A stretch of DNA of 64,000 nt from Cubamyces lactineus (GCA_022376465.1 JACDTU010000001.1:2294001-2358000), one strand, 5' to 3'. Numbered from the stretch's first letter, positions 20,509 to 31,812 are shown. A program made the numbers and translations. Notes: generated by a model not told the origin, from the sequence alone.

Positions 20509-22591
20509 GGCTCGAACTAGGTGTTGTATTCTCGCTTTTATACCACTCCTCCACTCTTGCCCAACCGTCAGTCCTCGTTATTTCCAACATCATTGACAGG
20601 TGTGCGCCTTTTCGACCACAATAGCCGTGGGTGGTCCTTACTCTGACAAGCGGTATCTTGTCACAAATGGTCAACAGATCACGGCCAGTTCGTAGTAGCC
20701 CGTACTGCGCGACGCATGTGCAATTCCTGCAAGGACGATCCATGATCACTCATGCCGACCCTCGGTCCCGGGGTTTGTAGTGAGCATACCGCCGAGAGCG
20801 AATGCAGTCGCCGTTCAATTCCAATGCTACACTCGCCAGTAAGGTACGTTCGCTTTCCTCCGTACTTGGCACATATACCTACAGTGAAGTTTGATATACT
20901 TCACATTCGAAAGCTGAATGCGACCTTGTACAGTGACCCATCATGAATGACCATCCACTCGCCCAGGAACAGACAAGCACTCAACGTCACTAAGGCGATT
21001 TTCCCTCTACTACCTCCCCACCGTGATCTACGACATCAAACTGACATCGTGACCTCGCGGACGAAACATGCGGCCGTTTCAAACGCGCGTCCCTTCCATT
21101 GTATTTGTCCTACTGTCTGTTTGCTCCCTGCCGGCAATGGAGCTGACGAGCACTTGCGGTGCGGCGACCGTTCAGTAGAATTCGGAATGCGGTGGAAGCC
21201 CAGTGCACCCAGCGATGCATCAAGCGCGTCGGTCGGGTTACACTCGCACTAAGGATTTGATATCTCCCCGCTCTCCGAGTTCTAACACTGCGCTGCACCG
21301 ACAGAAGCCTGAAAGTGATTGGCTGCACTGCACGTCTTGTACGTCTTCTCCACTGCCATCAGCTTCCCATCTGTCAAGCTAAGTTGGACACTTGCGCAGG
21401 CGAGCTGCACACACATCTTCTCGGGCTGCACGGGCGCATGGCGGACACTAGGTTCGGGCGGCACTGCCATCGCCCGCGCCTGGCGCCCATACCTACATCT
21501 TTGGGGTACCGGCGAGCCAGTGCTGGGGAGCCGTTGTCCTCTCACCCCGGGTTCGCGTCACAGGTTTTGTGTGCCATTACGAAAATCCGTGCGTCTCGAA
21601 CAGCGCTTTCGGCTTTCAAGACAGCCAGAACCTCGAGGTATGGACATTGGCTTGGTGTGTCTAGATGCCATGATGCACAGCTTACGCAGTTTACGGGATG
21701 TGCTCATGCCGCGGTCTTCACGCCCGAGATGCGGGAACGCTCCTCTTAAGGTCTTTGTCAATGGGAGAATCATGTTGGGTACTTAATCCCGCTGAAGTAT
21801 CCGATTTTAGCAGACATACAGTCACAGCATTCAACAGATTGTACCTTGAACCATTTTAAAGGCCCGTACTTGGGATGCAACGACTCGGCGAACAACATGT
21901 GCACCGACTACAATTATCTTCGTAACAAAGACTGTAGAGCTGTACCGCGGCCCGCCAATTCACTTGAGCCATTTCCAATTCCGCAGCCCGAGAAGCCGTG
22001 TCTCCGAGCGGTCATACTGAGTTTGCATGTCCGATGTCCGAGCGCACAGGAGAAGCACCGTCTCGTGTCCTCGGAGAATGACCCGGCGCTGGAAACACGC
22101 TGATTCTTACGACCACAACGGGGCGCGTAAGGCGGCGTACCCCCGCACCACTTCGCCTTGATGCCCGCGCGCCGTGCTCCTTGCATCGAGGTGGAATTCG
22201 ACGTGACGCTCATAACATGTGAGTGTTTCTCAGACGGGGTGCATCGACAGCTCACAACAATCCGTATCAGGGTAAGTAGCAAGACATACGAAAAGTGACA
22301 TGGCGGACCGTCACAGCGGCCAGTGTGGTTGGGCTTGGCTTGAAGCAGTGCCATAGCTCTCTGCGGGATGTCGCCGATGTCTTGAATCGGGTGCAGCCAT
22401 CGTGAGCGCACGGGTCGCGCACCATACGCGCTGGCGCTGGCGCAGGCACTCGAACCCGTCCTCAGAGTCTGCTGATGGAGCTCAATAGGCTTCGGGTGGT
22501 GCGAGGCGATGTTTGAGTCAGCGACTTGCTCATAGTTCGGTACTTGAGCCAGACGCATTTAAAAGGTGAGGGAGGAAGTCTCTTTTCACCA

Positions 22592-22605
22592 GAGATCCAG
22601 TCTAC
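22592..22605 (+). promoter_or_regulatory. SSP promoter element of copy b (GAGATCCAGTCTAC)
   Basis: Lies 33 bp after the TATA-like TTAAAAGG (22559-22566). Position relative to TATA suggests it spans the transcription start. Confidence 0.6.
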
Positions 22606-22717
22606 ACATTCCACCACCCCTTCAAATCATCTCAGTTCCTCCAAAGCTTCCCTCTGGTGCGTACCCCGCTCCTTCGTGCTGCTCATTCTGACGAACGCTC
22701 CTTTCGTAGTAGTCATC

Positions 22718-23077
22718 ATGCAGTTTAAGCTCGCTCCCTTTGCTACCCTCGTCGCCGCTGTCGCGACCTTCGCGCCCTCCGCGCTCGCCGCATCCTGCTA
22801 CAGCCAATCCGGCTGCCCCAACTGCGAGTCCAAGTCCAGCGTCTTCGCTGCCCGTCAGCAATTCTGCGGGTCCGACGACTGGAACCACAGCAACTCGATT
22901 AGCTGGGGCTGGGCGCATGTTACGCTTGACGGCGAGTTTGCGACGCAGCAGGAGTGCTGGGATGGATTTGAGCAGATCATCGACCAGTGCTATGGTTCGA
23001 AGGATGGCGGTATCTACAACTTCGACTTCAACGGGAAGTCGGCGCGCCTCGATGTCGGCTTCTGCAGCTGCGAGTAG
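22718..23077 (+). CDS. Small secreted eight-cysteine protein, copy b (SSP-b)
   Basis: 119 residues, intronless, start MQFKLAPFATL at 22718. Signal peptide through SALA, then the mature chain with all eight Cys. It belongs to the CESKSSVFAARQQFCG subtype with SSP-e, h, i and k. Ends SARLDVGFCSCE, with Ser for Asn between the last two Cys. A 64-codon in-frame extension upstream crosses the promoter element and is not used. The plus strand also encodes SSP-c next, in the same direction 1.8 kb downstream, as part of a repeated unit. Confidence 0.88.
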   Translation: MQFKLAPFATLVAAVATFAPSALAASCYSQSGCPNCESKSSVFAARQQFCGSDDWNHSNSISWGWAHVTLDGEFATQQECWDGFEQIIDQCYGSKDGGIYNFDFNGKSARLDVGFCSCE

Positions 23078-24867
23078 ACAAGTAGTGGGTTTTGAGGAGG
23101 TGATTACGCACGATTTGGACATGACGGAATAGCTTCGGTTGATACTATACGAACATCACGTCCTGTAATGTGCCAACAACGTTCAGCGTTGAACTCTTCG
23201 GCCTCTTTCTCTATCCCAGATTCCACCGAGTTCTGGGCGTTATGCTCTTACTTTAGTATGTACGGGAATATTGAAAATGCATTCAAAAGAGCAAAGGGCT
23301 CTAGCAATCGGTATTCTGTACAGCTCGGTGGTCATTGTGAGCACGGCCCATACCTAGAGACTTGCCTTACTTGGACGATCAACACGAGTCACAGCCACAT
23401 AGCAGCGCTACAGCTTACGGCGCTTGTCATCAAAGGGTGATACCACCAGCTGTGTGCCCTGCTTGACAAATACTGCTGCTTGATATGCTCAGACTAGTTC
23501 TCACCGGCCGTTGACCATAAATTGTGTCGGCGCTTTCGCGCGTGCAATCATCCAGGTCCGTAAGTCGGAAGCGATGTGATATCCCGAAAGGCACACGATG
23601 TTCATATTGCAACGTACCCCGCGAAGGCAAACACCTGTGGCCGGAACTAGCACGGGCCCGAGGCCTTGAGCCAAGAAAGCGAACACGTCAGTCATTAGGG
23701 TAGGCTATACGATGAATTGTACTCATGCGCTCATCGTACCTCCCTGGCTACCCAGCTTTTCAGATGCCGAATCACCGCACATACGAGCGGTATACACGCC
23801 CGCTCGGGTTGCACGGACGCATGGTGTACACTCAGTCCGTGTTTTACTGCCATCACAGACGGTCAGAGACTGTACCTACGTACATCCTCGGGGTGTGGGC
23901 GAGTCAGCGGTATGAAGCCGTCGCCTTCTCTGAACCGCGATACGGTCTTGTCATAGGTCCTGAGTGTGATCGTGGCGGTCCCCAGCCTTTATTTGCATCT
24001 GTCTCTTTGAGGCAGTCAAATCTGCGGAGTATGCGCGGGCCCAGCGCTACGTGGTTGGGCGGTTGGGCATGGACTGAGTACGGGAGGTGTTATGGTGTGT
24101 GGACTGCGCATTTTCCGGGATGAGCTAATGCCGTTGGATTCGTCTCTCAGCATGGATCATGTTCCTATGGCCCTGGTTTACGGTATGTGCGGCAAAAGCT
24201 CCTCTTTCACGAGTCCGTGAAGGCCGGAAGACAATCAGGCGCTAAAACCGCCATGCCGATCTGTGATTGCAGCGGGATGCTCACCTTCGTACCACTTCAC
24301 CTTGATGCGCTCATGCCCCACCATCGGCATCGGGGTGAAATTGGATGGGGGATTCATCACATGTGAGCTACCCTCTAACAAGGTGTACTGACGGCTATTG
24401 ACGTTTACATCAGGGCCTGGGCAAGTAGCGAGGCAGCGGTAACTAGGGCAGATGTACACGAGAGCCAGTGCAGTCTGTGCTTGTCTTGGACTCTTGGACC
24501 CGTGCTGTAACTCTCCGGGCTGATGCGTCCGTTCTGACGCAGCCTTCAAGGGCGCACCAGCAGCGCACCCCAATACAGATGGTCAGGGAGCAGTACCGGG
24601 TGCTGAGATCCCGCTTGAGGCGGCCACTACGCTTCGGATGGCGCAGAGCAATGTCCCAACCCCGTCTCAGTGTCTAAAAGCGCTCACATTCAGTTAAAAG
24701 GGACCAGTGAAGGCCTTGGCTAGACAGACATCCAGTCTATACCTCCCACAAACAAGTCTAAGCCGCCTCATCTTCTCTGAAGCTTCTCCTTGGTACGTCG
24801 GGCTTCGTGTACATCGTCCCAACTGGTGCCGACTCGTCCTGACGCAGCCCTCCACTTAGTTATCGTC
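23078..24867. other. Intergenic region: duplicated upstream unit 2 of SSP-c
   Basis: Shares with units 1 and 3 the landmark TTGCACGGACGCATGG (23809-23824), a GGGATGAGCTAATGCCGT stretch near 24118 and the block 24268-24370 ending CACATGTGAG. No intact gene seen. Confidence 0.5.
24727..24740 (+). promoter_or_regulatory. SSP promoter element of copy c (GACATCCAGTCTAT)
   Basis: Lies 33 bp after TTAAAAGG (24694-24701), the same spacing as in copies b, e, h and k. Confidence 0.6.
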
Positions 24868-25227
24868 ATGCAGTTCAAGCTCGCCGCCTTTGCTACCCTT
24901 GCCACGACTTTCGCCGCCGTTGCGCCCTCCGCCCTCGCCGCCTCCTGCTACAGCCAGTCCGGCTGCCAGCAGTGCGAGAGCGAATCGAGCGTATTCGCGG
25001 CCCGTCAATCCTTCTGTGGTGGTGACGACTGGTCGCACAGCTCCTCGATCAGCTGGGGTTGGGCCCACGTCACGCTCGACGGCGAGTTCGCGACCCAGCA
25101 GGAGTGCTGGGATGGATTCGAGCAAATCATCGACCAGTGCTACGGGTCGAAGGATGGCGGTGTCTACAACTTCGACTTCAACGGCAACTCGGCGCGCCTC
25201 GATGTCGGTTTCTGCAACTGCGAGTAG
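24868..25227 (+). CDS. Small secreted eight-cysteine protein, copy c (SSP-c)
   Basis: 119 residues, intronless, start MQFKLAAFATL at 24868. The signal peptide differs from SSP-a in its middle (ATTFAAVAPSALA), but the mature part is nearly the same as SSP-a (CESESSVFAARQSFCGGDDW). All eight Cys and the ARLDVGFCNCE end are kept. The near identity to SSP-a in the mature part with a changed signal suggests recent copying or gene conversion. Confidence 0.88.
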   Translation: MQFKLAAFATLATTFAAVAPSALAASCYSQSGCQQCESESSVFAARQSFCGGDDWSHSSSISWGWAHVTLDGEFATQQECWDGFEQIIDQCYGSKDGGVYNFDFNGNSARLDVGFCNCE

Positions 25228-26053
25228 ACGGAACTTGGGTTTAGATCCGGCAGATTGGATGTCATGGGCTGGGTTGTGGCAGCGGAGTTGTTATCTATTG
25301 GCACTATGTTTGTGACACGCATACTCAGACAGTCCGATGGTCCCTGAATTCCTTATATTCATACCAAATCTTCCCACATCTTACGTTTCAGTGGCTTAAA
25401 TCCTATGTGGTGAAATCCTGCGGCAGCCCGACGCAGCACAGGCAGCCGAGTTGAGCTCGGGACTCGCCATCCAAGTTCTTAGACTGACATCTCTTTTGAA
25501 ACTGCAGAAGTCGACACCGGAGCACGCAGTATGCATATCACGCCATTCAAATGTATGTAGTATTACTGGAAAACACTACCCGCGAACCCGTCGTACATGG
25601 GCTGACAATAGGAGGAAGACTCGGAGCAGATACTGCCGCGGCCGGAGGACGTACTACACGGTCCGGGCGCTCCGTTAGATGCGCTCACCACACGGTCTGG
25701 CCTCCAAGGTGGCACCTCTTGACGGCGTACCACCACTTCAGGATTATGCCCGTGTCTATCACCATACCTTTCGCGTGTTACACATGCCACCAACTATGCG
25801 CATATTTACTCAGATTCATAGACTGCTAATGGGCGGTAAGGCTAGCGTGTGGTTCAGGAAACCGCCGATACGGTAGAATGAAGCTTCACTCAACTCGAAT
25901 CGAGGTAATGGCCCCAACCAGACGTATGTATCCAAAAACGCTACCATTCATGATTAACGCAAGCATCACAACACCAGTCCCAAAGCAACGAAGCCGTTCC
26001 GCCTCCGCCGTCCCCGTCCGTACGTGGTCCCGCTCCTCTATCGCGCCTCTTGC
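25228..26053. other. Intergenic region between SSP-c and SSP-d
   Basis: An 826-bp stretch between the 3' ends of two convergent SSP genes. Nothing recognised. Confidence 0.4.
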
Positions 26054-26422
26054 TCACTCGCAGTTGCAGAAACGGACGTTGAGGTGAGCCGTCTGGCCTC
26101 CAGCGTAGTAGTTCGTCGACTCTCCGCCATCCTTGTAGCTGTAGCACTGCGTGATTACCTCGTGCAGGCTGTCCCAGCAGTCCTGCTGGTTCTCGAACGC
26201 GCCGTCGAGCGTGATGTGGGCGAAGCCCCGGTTGAGGTAGGAGCTGTGCGACCAGTCGTTGGAGCTGCAGAAGTCCTGGCGAGCGGCATACATGCTGTCC
26301 TCGGTCTCGCATTGGGGGCAGCCGGACTCGGTGTAGCAAGATATGGCCTGAGCCAGCGCGGCGGGCGCGAAGGCGGTGACGGCCGTGGCGAGAGTGACAA
26401 GGGCAGAGAAGTTGAACTGCAT
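26054..26422 (-). CDS. Small secreted eight-cysteine protein, divergent copy d (SSP-d)
   Basis: 122 residues, start MQFNFSALVTL at 26422, signal peptide ending about APAALAQA. The mature chain begins ISCYTESGCPQCETEDSMYAA and keeps all eight Cys, W after the fourth Cys, HITLDGAF, KDGG and the NVRFCNCE end. It is clearly diverged from the a/c and b/e/h/i/k groups and has a Ser-Thr-Asn insertion after KDGG. Its promoter still carries the family element. Confidence 0.85.
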   Translation of the reverse strand: MQFNFSALVTLATAVTAFAPAALAQAISCYTESGCPQCETEDSMYAARQDFCSSNDWSHSSYLNRGFAHITLDGAFENQQDCWDSLHEVITQCYSYKDGGESTNYYAGGQTAHLNVRFCNCE

Positions 26423-26541
26423 GATGAGAGCTATAACCATGTCACGGTAAGCGTTGATGTTGACTCTGGAACAGTGGTGAACTAACGTGGTGGAAAGGAG
26501 GCTTGCTTTGGATGCTTGTGAATTCTCGTTGCCGACTGAGA

Positions 26542-26555
26542 GTACACTGGTTGTC
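26542..26555 (-). promoter_or_regulatory. SSP promoter element of copy d (variant GACAACCAGTGTAC)
   Basis: Lies 34 bp after ATAAAAGG (26582-26589) on the minus strand. Kept in a copy whose protein has diverged strongly. Confidence 0.55.
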
Positions 26556-28630
26556 TGGCTCCAGCAGTACGTCCTTTCCTCCCTTTTATCCTCTCCATGT
26601 CTGAGCGCTATCATTACGAGCCGTTCATAACAATGGCAGCCGACGCGTTTTTAGGCCATTACAGCCGTGACGGGTTCTAGGTTGACATCCTGCGTGTTAT
26701 GGAACACTGACTGACAGGCCGAACTCCCGGATGGTCGTACAGCCGGAGATTCTCACCCAGTCGCCTTTGTGACTCTCGACGACCTTTGAAGGATGAACTC
26801 CAGGATGATGAATGTCTACGCGCGGCCAAGCATCCACATCTGGACATCCGGTGAGGTACTCGTGCGTCCCTCTATACGCGCGCTGCGCTGTCTAGAATCT
26901 TATACAGGCTGAACTTGTCGCAAGATTCGTGAGGAAATCACACATGTGGACGCGTTGAGAAACAGACGTTACAAGCCTCACCGTGTCGAACGGTCCTTCT
27001 GACCAGTGCTTCCCCGCGACTCGCGACTCGGACATGGCGATCGCATTGCAGACCCGCAGAACAGCCCCCAGGAGTTTCATTAATGCTCGCTCATCCCGTT
27101 GTATCTCTCCCTTCTTTCTTCGTCTCTGTCAACATCGAAGCTGACTGAGTTGTATTTAGAATACTATCAAGATTGCTGCATATATTCAACAAACCGACCT
27201 CGTGCTCCACATACCAAGCGCCTCGGTCTCCGGTGGCTATTACACTGGTGAGCGAGAGTTCCGCCGATTCCATGGGCTTTCACAACGCTGTCGGAGTCCC
27301 AGCGAATACATTGCACTCGTTGACGGTGTCCTGACTTCCCTACTTCAGTGCCTTCCACATCTGTCAAACTGAGCCGAACGCCCGCACGCGAGAATTGCAT
27401 GCACGCCTTCCCCGGCTGCATGAGCGCCTAGCGGATGATAGATTTGCGAGGCACTGTCATCCTTCAGCGCCTGCGCCTTTCCCATATGGCTTATAACGGA
27501 ATCTATAGGGTGTTGACGGACCAGTAGCATGGAGTCATCATTACCCTCCTCTAGTTCCTCTCCGTGGGTTCAGAACGCGATCACGAGAGCCCACGTCCCT
27601 TCAAGAGCCTTCCCAGCTTTCCAAAGAACCAACTAGGCTAACCGCTAATGAAGTATTGAAGGACGTACAGTATTCGGCTCGGCGTATTCAGGCGCTGCAA
27701 AGTAGAGCCCGGAGGGTTTCCGGGATATGCTAATGCCGTCCATAGTATCTGCAAGCCATCTGCTCATCGGGTGGCTCTTTTCTGCGAATGATGTGGACCT
27801 CTAGACGTGACTGTTGTGACTGAAAACAATACTAATCGCTCGTATTTACAGTCGATTTCAACGGACGCATTGGAGAACATGAAGGCCAACAGGTGTCGAT
27901 TCCTCAAGTGCTCTGTACGATGCATTGCAGTGCTCCGTCTACATTGGTGTTGCACATTCTACAATAACCACGCCTCCAGTAATCCGGTGAGATTCACACT
28001 CTGTACATATCCCTCATTAAGTCCTTAGAATCTGCATGCCTCAACATCAGCCAACCCGGTCTCCTGTAGAAGCAGCCGCTTCTCTATGCAATCGAAACTC
28101 CGTCGCCCGAGAAGCCGCATATCCATAAACGCGCATGCATTTGCATACCCAAAGGCCGGGCGCGCAGAGGCAGCATCTTACTCAGTCCTCGAATGCCCGA
28201 GCGGAGAACGGCCGAGCACTGGAAACACATTGATCTACCCTGAACACAGCGGGATGCTCGCATCAATACAACTTCACTTTGATGCGCCCGTGCCCGACGC
28301 CTGTGTCGAGGTGAGATTCAGCATGGCGCTCGTGACATGTGAGTACGAAATCGGTACTAACATGGTGTAGGTAGACACGACAGCTAACACAGGCTGTCAT
28401 GAAACAGTATCAGTATTGCTTGGCGGATCTACGCCGATGACTGCGCGTGTGTAGCCACTGTACGTGCCCGGTTCGCGTACTCCGACAGCGGCAGCAAGTG
28501 CAAGACCAAGTGCCTACATCCCGCCTGTGCTGCTCAGAAAGCGTTGTGTTGCGGTCCATTATGGTACTCCGCTGCTCGCCAATGACGCTCAGAGTAGGTT
28601 AAAAGGTGAGTGAAGAGGGCGTTCTCAACA

Positions 28631-28644
28631 GACATCCAGTCTAC
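28631..28644 (+). promoter_or_regulatory. SSP promoter element of copy e (GACATCCAGTCTAC)
   Basis: Lies 32 bp after TTAAAAGG (28599-28606); canonical form of the element. Confidence 0.62.
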
Positions 28645-28771
28645 CTTGCTTTTCACCAACCAGTTCCACCCACAACCACCTCTCACAAGGTCTTTCTCCG
28701 GTACGTGCAACCGCGTCCTTCATGCTGTTTATGGTATAAAGCTGATGAACGCTCTCTGCGCAGTGATCATC

Positions 28772-29131
28772 ATGCAGTTCAAGTTCGCCACCTTCGCCAC
28801 CCTCGCCGCTGCCGTCGCGACCTTCGCGCCCTCCGCGCTCGCCGCATCCTGCTACAGCCAGTCCGGCTGCTCCAACTGCGAGTCCAAGTCCAGCGTTTTC
28901 GCTGCTCGCCAGCAATTCTGCGGCTCCAACGATTGGTCACACAGCTCGTCCCTCAGCTGGGGCTGGGCGCACGTCACGCTCGACGGCGAGTTCGCGACGC
29001 AGCAGGAGTGCTGGGACGGATTCGAGCAGATCATCGACCAGTGCTATGGTTCGAAGGATGGCGGTGTCTACAACTTCGACTTCAACGGCGATTCGGCGCG
29101 CCTCGATGTCGGCTTCTGCAACTGCGAGTAG
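28772..29131 (+). CDS. Small secreted eight-cysteine protein, copy e (SSP-e)
   Basis: 119 residues, intronless, start MQFKFATFATL at 28772. Signal peptide to SALA; mature chain of the CESKSSVFAARQQFCGS subtype, with WSHSSSLSWGWAHVTLDG, all eight Cys and the ARLDVGFCNCE end. It lies in the same direction as SSP-b and SSP-c, at the end of the third copy of the repeated unit. Confidence 0.88.
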   Translation: MQFKFATFATLAAAVATFAPSALAASCYSQSGCSNCESKSSVFAARQQFCGSNDWSHSSSLSWGWAHVTLDGEFATQQECWDGFEQIIDQCYGSKDGGVYNFDFNGDSARLDVGFCNCE

Positions 29132-29746
29132 ATGGAGATGTCAGGGCGTTTACGATTTTAGGCGCGTGGGAGCTTGAGGAGGAATGAGATGATCACACGA
29201 TGTTTGGAGTCGGTTAGGCATATGCGTTGAGCGTCCTATGTGATTCGATTGCGATATAGCTCGTCTGCGTTTACTTGGGTCTGGTTCTCTAAGTTTATCT
29301 TATCTCCTACATCACTTTTAGGCAATATCTAAGTGCATCGGGGTCGGTGGACCTGGGGGCCATTGCGTGGCTCGTACCTAGACACCTGCCATTCTAGGAC
29401 CGCACCCTTCACAGCCACCAAATCCGACCGTTCGTACTTATCCTTGAGCGTTCAATCTGCGACGATTTACTACGTCTGGTATTTCTGAGCTCAAGTCCAT
29501 CTCTGTATTGCTGCTCGAACTCCAAAGTCGTCCTTTGACGGGCCCCTGCCTTTCATCCAAAGATGACTGAGATCCCATGGAAGTCGTTCGTTTACGCAAA
29601 CACCTCAGGCTGGGTGATTGATTCCTTCGTCTAATGCTGGGTACAAGCAACGCGAACACGTATCATGCAAGGCCGACCAGAGATCCTACAACTCCGACCC
29701 GTAACAGCAACCTTCCCAATCTCTTGGACGATAACGAGGTGTATCT
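29132..29746. other. Intergenic region between SSP-e and SSP-f
   Basis: A 615-bp stretch between convergent genes. Nothing recognised. Confidence 0.4.
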
Positions 29747-30094
29747 TCATTCACAACTGCAGAAGTCGACGTCGAGACGAGCGTTGTTGTAGGGGTACGT
29801 GTATATCCCGCCATCTCTGAACCCGTAGCACAATTGGACGATTGCTGAGATGCCCTCGAGGCAGGCCTGTTGTGACTGGAGAGAGCCTTCCAGAGTGATT
29901 TGCGCGTTGCCCCACGGGAGGAACTCGTTTCCCTTCCAATTGTCGCCATTGCAGAACGCCTGGGCGGCGCTGTTCAAGCTCGCCGTAGTTTCGCATGTCA
30001 TGCACTCTGTTGCGTTGTAGCACGTCAGGGCGAGGGTATTGGCGGTCGCCGAGGCGGCAAGGGAGGCTGCGACGAGGACGGTGCTGAACAGCAT
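29747..30094 (-). CDS. Small secreted eight-cysteine protein, most divergent copy f (SSP-f)
   Basis: 115 residues, start MLFSTVLVAASL at 30094, with an unrelated-looking signal peptide (ending ATANTLA). The mature chain TCYNATECMTCETTASLNS keeps the eight-Cys order, NW after Cys4, PWGNAQITLEGSL, CYGFRDGGIYTYPY and NARLDVDFCSCE. It shares the ITLEG/VNLEG and DVDFC features with SSP-j. The family promoter element was not found upstream; a TATAATAAG is at 30217-30225. Confidence 0.82.
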   Translation of the reverse strand: MLFSTVLVAASLAASATANTLALTCYNATECMTCETTASLNSAAQAFCNGDNWKGNEFLPWGNAQITLEGSLQSQQACLEGISAIVQLCYGFRDGGIYTYPYNNARLDVDFCSCE

Positions 30095-31127
30095 GACAGT
30101 GGTGACTCTGGCGAGGGCCTCAGTGAATCTAGCTTCACTCCCATGACAGTGACGATAGGAGACTCACGAAGCGCGAGATGTTTGGGCGGTATGTGCTGCC
30201 AAGAGGTTATCGTGCTCTTATTATACTCGACTCAGCTGTTGTGACCAGACTGGTACGTCACTCAAGATAGCCATGGACACGAGTACGGTATATGCCTTAC
30301 GATACTTTTCTATAAGCTCAAAGTTCGAGGAGCCTTCTGCACAGTCTTCTCTACTCTCCGAGTCATGCTTATCTCGGCTACTCCCAGAAACGCAGGTTCG
30401 TCTGATGCGAATCCATTGTTTCCAGTTACTGGTCTGCTCCGAGGGTGCATGCCTGAGAACGCAAAGGGCCGTGAAAGTGAGCTCGCCTTCCAAATGTTTC
30501 ACAATAAGATTTACGACGGCGCAGGGATCGTTGGACCTACCCTTTGGTGCACACCTGCACGCTTTTAGCAGAAGATGATGCATGATATCATTGGGTAGAG
30601 ATATCGAGCATGACAGCCATGGATTCAGCCGGAGTCAGATATATTGCCTGTTAGAGAGAACACGATGCAGATGCTTTGGGCGAAGAGCTTATGCTCGTGA
30701 GAGTGCTGTCGTCTAGACTCGCATGGGTAGGCGAGGAACTCGGCTCGCAGGAGTTGATGACTACCTGTAAAGGCGGGGATTCGGACTTCGCATTCGCTGA
30801 AGATACTGTACGGTTCATCGAATCGACGCCGATAAGTGAAAGCAGCTGCTAGAGCCTAGAGCTGTGCTTGCCTCGAGGCGTTCCAAATTGGGCATGTGCT
30901 CCAGTGTGCTCCAAGAAAAGCACGGCAGCTTCGTGGCGCCGACGCTCGAACCGGCTGCGCAAAGTCAAAATGCTCCTTCGCGTCTCTTTGAGGAAGAGCA
31001 AAGCACGAGTTTGCCACTCTACTCTCGACCACCACGACCTCCTTCGACGACCCGACACCACTGTATCACTAGGTCTTCTGTTCTATATACCCTGCAGTAC
31101 TTTGCTGTTTGTTACGACTTCACGATC
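30095..31127. other. Intergenic region: promoters of SSP-f and the thaumatin-like gene
   Basis: About 1 kb between two divergent secreted-protein genes. CTATATACC near 31083 is a possible TATA box for the thaumatin-like gene. No other gene seen. Confidence 0.4.
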
Positions 31128-31797
31128 ATGTTGCATCTCACGACAAGCCTCTTCAGCGCGTTAGTCCTCGCGTATTTCCCAACTCCTTCACATGCACGAA
31201 CCTTCACGGTCATCAACCAGTGCCCGTTCACGATATGGTACGTCTGGAAGTCGCCAGTGGTACCCACTTCGCTCACCAGTAATCTTTCTTTAGGCCAGCG
31301 GTATGTACCAGCCACCCCGTCACGCGAAACAGGCAGATTCATAACATGGGATAGATGTTCACTGACTTGACCGCCGGTACCGCTGTACCCGACTTTCCAA
31401 CAGGGTATTCGTTCATACTCCTAGAGAAAATGGTCGCATCTTGCTGACAAAGCGAACATAGATGGGAAGCCCCTCCATCGAACTCGGTGACCTTTACCGT
31501 CCCAGACAATTGGAAGGCAGGCAGGATATGGGTACGTTGAGATTCTATTCATATCTTGCGAGGCCAAGCCTTCGGGGATGCTGAAGGGTACACACATAGG
31601 GGCGGCGAGATTGCGACTTCACCACTACAAATGGGCCTACCTGCCTCGACGGCTGGTGCAACGGAGGTCTGCTTTGCGACCCTCACACAGGAACAGTACG
31701 TCCTGCGCGTCGGCATGCGAATCGATATTCAACTATCTTTTGACGACAACAGGGTGTTCCTCCGGCGACAGTTGCCGAATGGACGCTGCAGGGCGAT
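31128..31797 (+). pseudogene. Thaumatin-like protein gene, 5' part (interrupted by transposon)
   Basis: A secreted GH152/thaumatin-family protein, in fungi linked to beta-glucan binding or cleavage. Exons read by eye: 31128-31237, a 7-nt microexon 31294-31300, 31355-31404, 31462-31531, 31600-31695 and 31753-31797. They give a signal peptide (MLHLTTSLFSALVLAYFPTPSHA), RTFTVINQCPFTIWPAMFTD, TGWEAPP, FTVPDNWKAGRIWGRRDCDF, CLDGWCNGGLLCD and GVPPATVAEWTLQGD, all in one frame. These are the N-terminal thaumatin motifs. Immediately after the GD codons the transposon terminus starts. The ORF would otherwise read into transposon DNA and stop after about 60 unrelated residues. The 3' part resumes at 40141. 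Confidence 0.88.
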
Positions 31798-31812
31798 CAT
31801 CAGCAAAAATGT
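31798..31812 (+). repeat. Left terminal inverted repeat of the transposon
   Basis: CATCAGCAAAAATGT. It pairs with 40126-40140 with one mismatch (A for G at base 12). It sits directly after the thaumatin codons for Gly-Asp. Confidence 0.8.

Larger units (their letters stand above)
20362..22717. other. Intergenic region: SSP-a promoter and duplicated upstream unit 1 of SSP-b
   Basis: The SSP-a promoter (TATA 20534-20542, element 20495-20508) lies at the left. From about 21300 to 22590 the DNA is related to stretches upstream of SSP-c and SSP-e. Landmarks are CTGCACGGGCGCATGG at 21426-21441 and the block 22026-22230 with GGCGCTGGAAACACGCTG and ACATGTGAGT. No intact gene is seen; short ORFs here look like decayed copies. 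Confidence 0.55.
26423..28771. other. Intergenic region: SSP-d promoter and duplicated upstream unit 3 of SSP-e
   Basis: Left part: SSP-d promoter (TATA 26582-26589). From about 27290 the DNA resembles units 1 and 2: CTGCATGAGCGCCTAG at 27416-27431, GGGATATGCTAATGCCGT near 27719, CGAATGCCCGAGCGGAG at about 28190, and the block 28248-28345 ending GACATGTGAGT. No intact gene seen. Confidence 0.5.
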
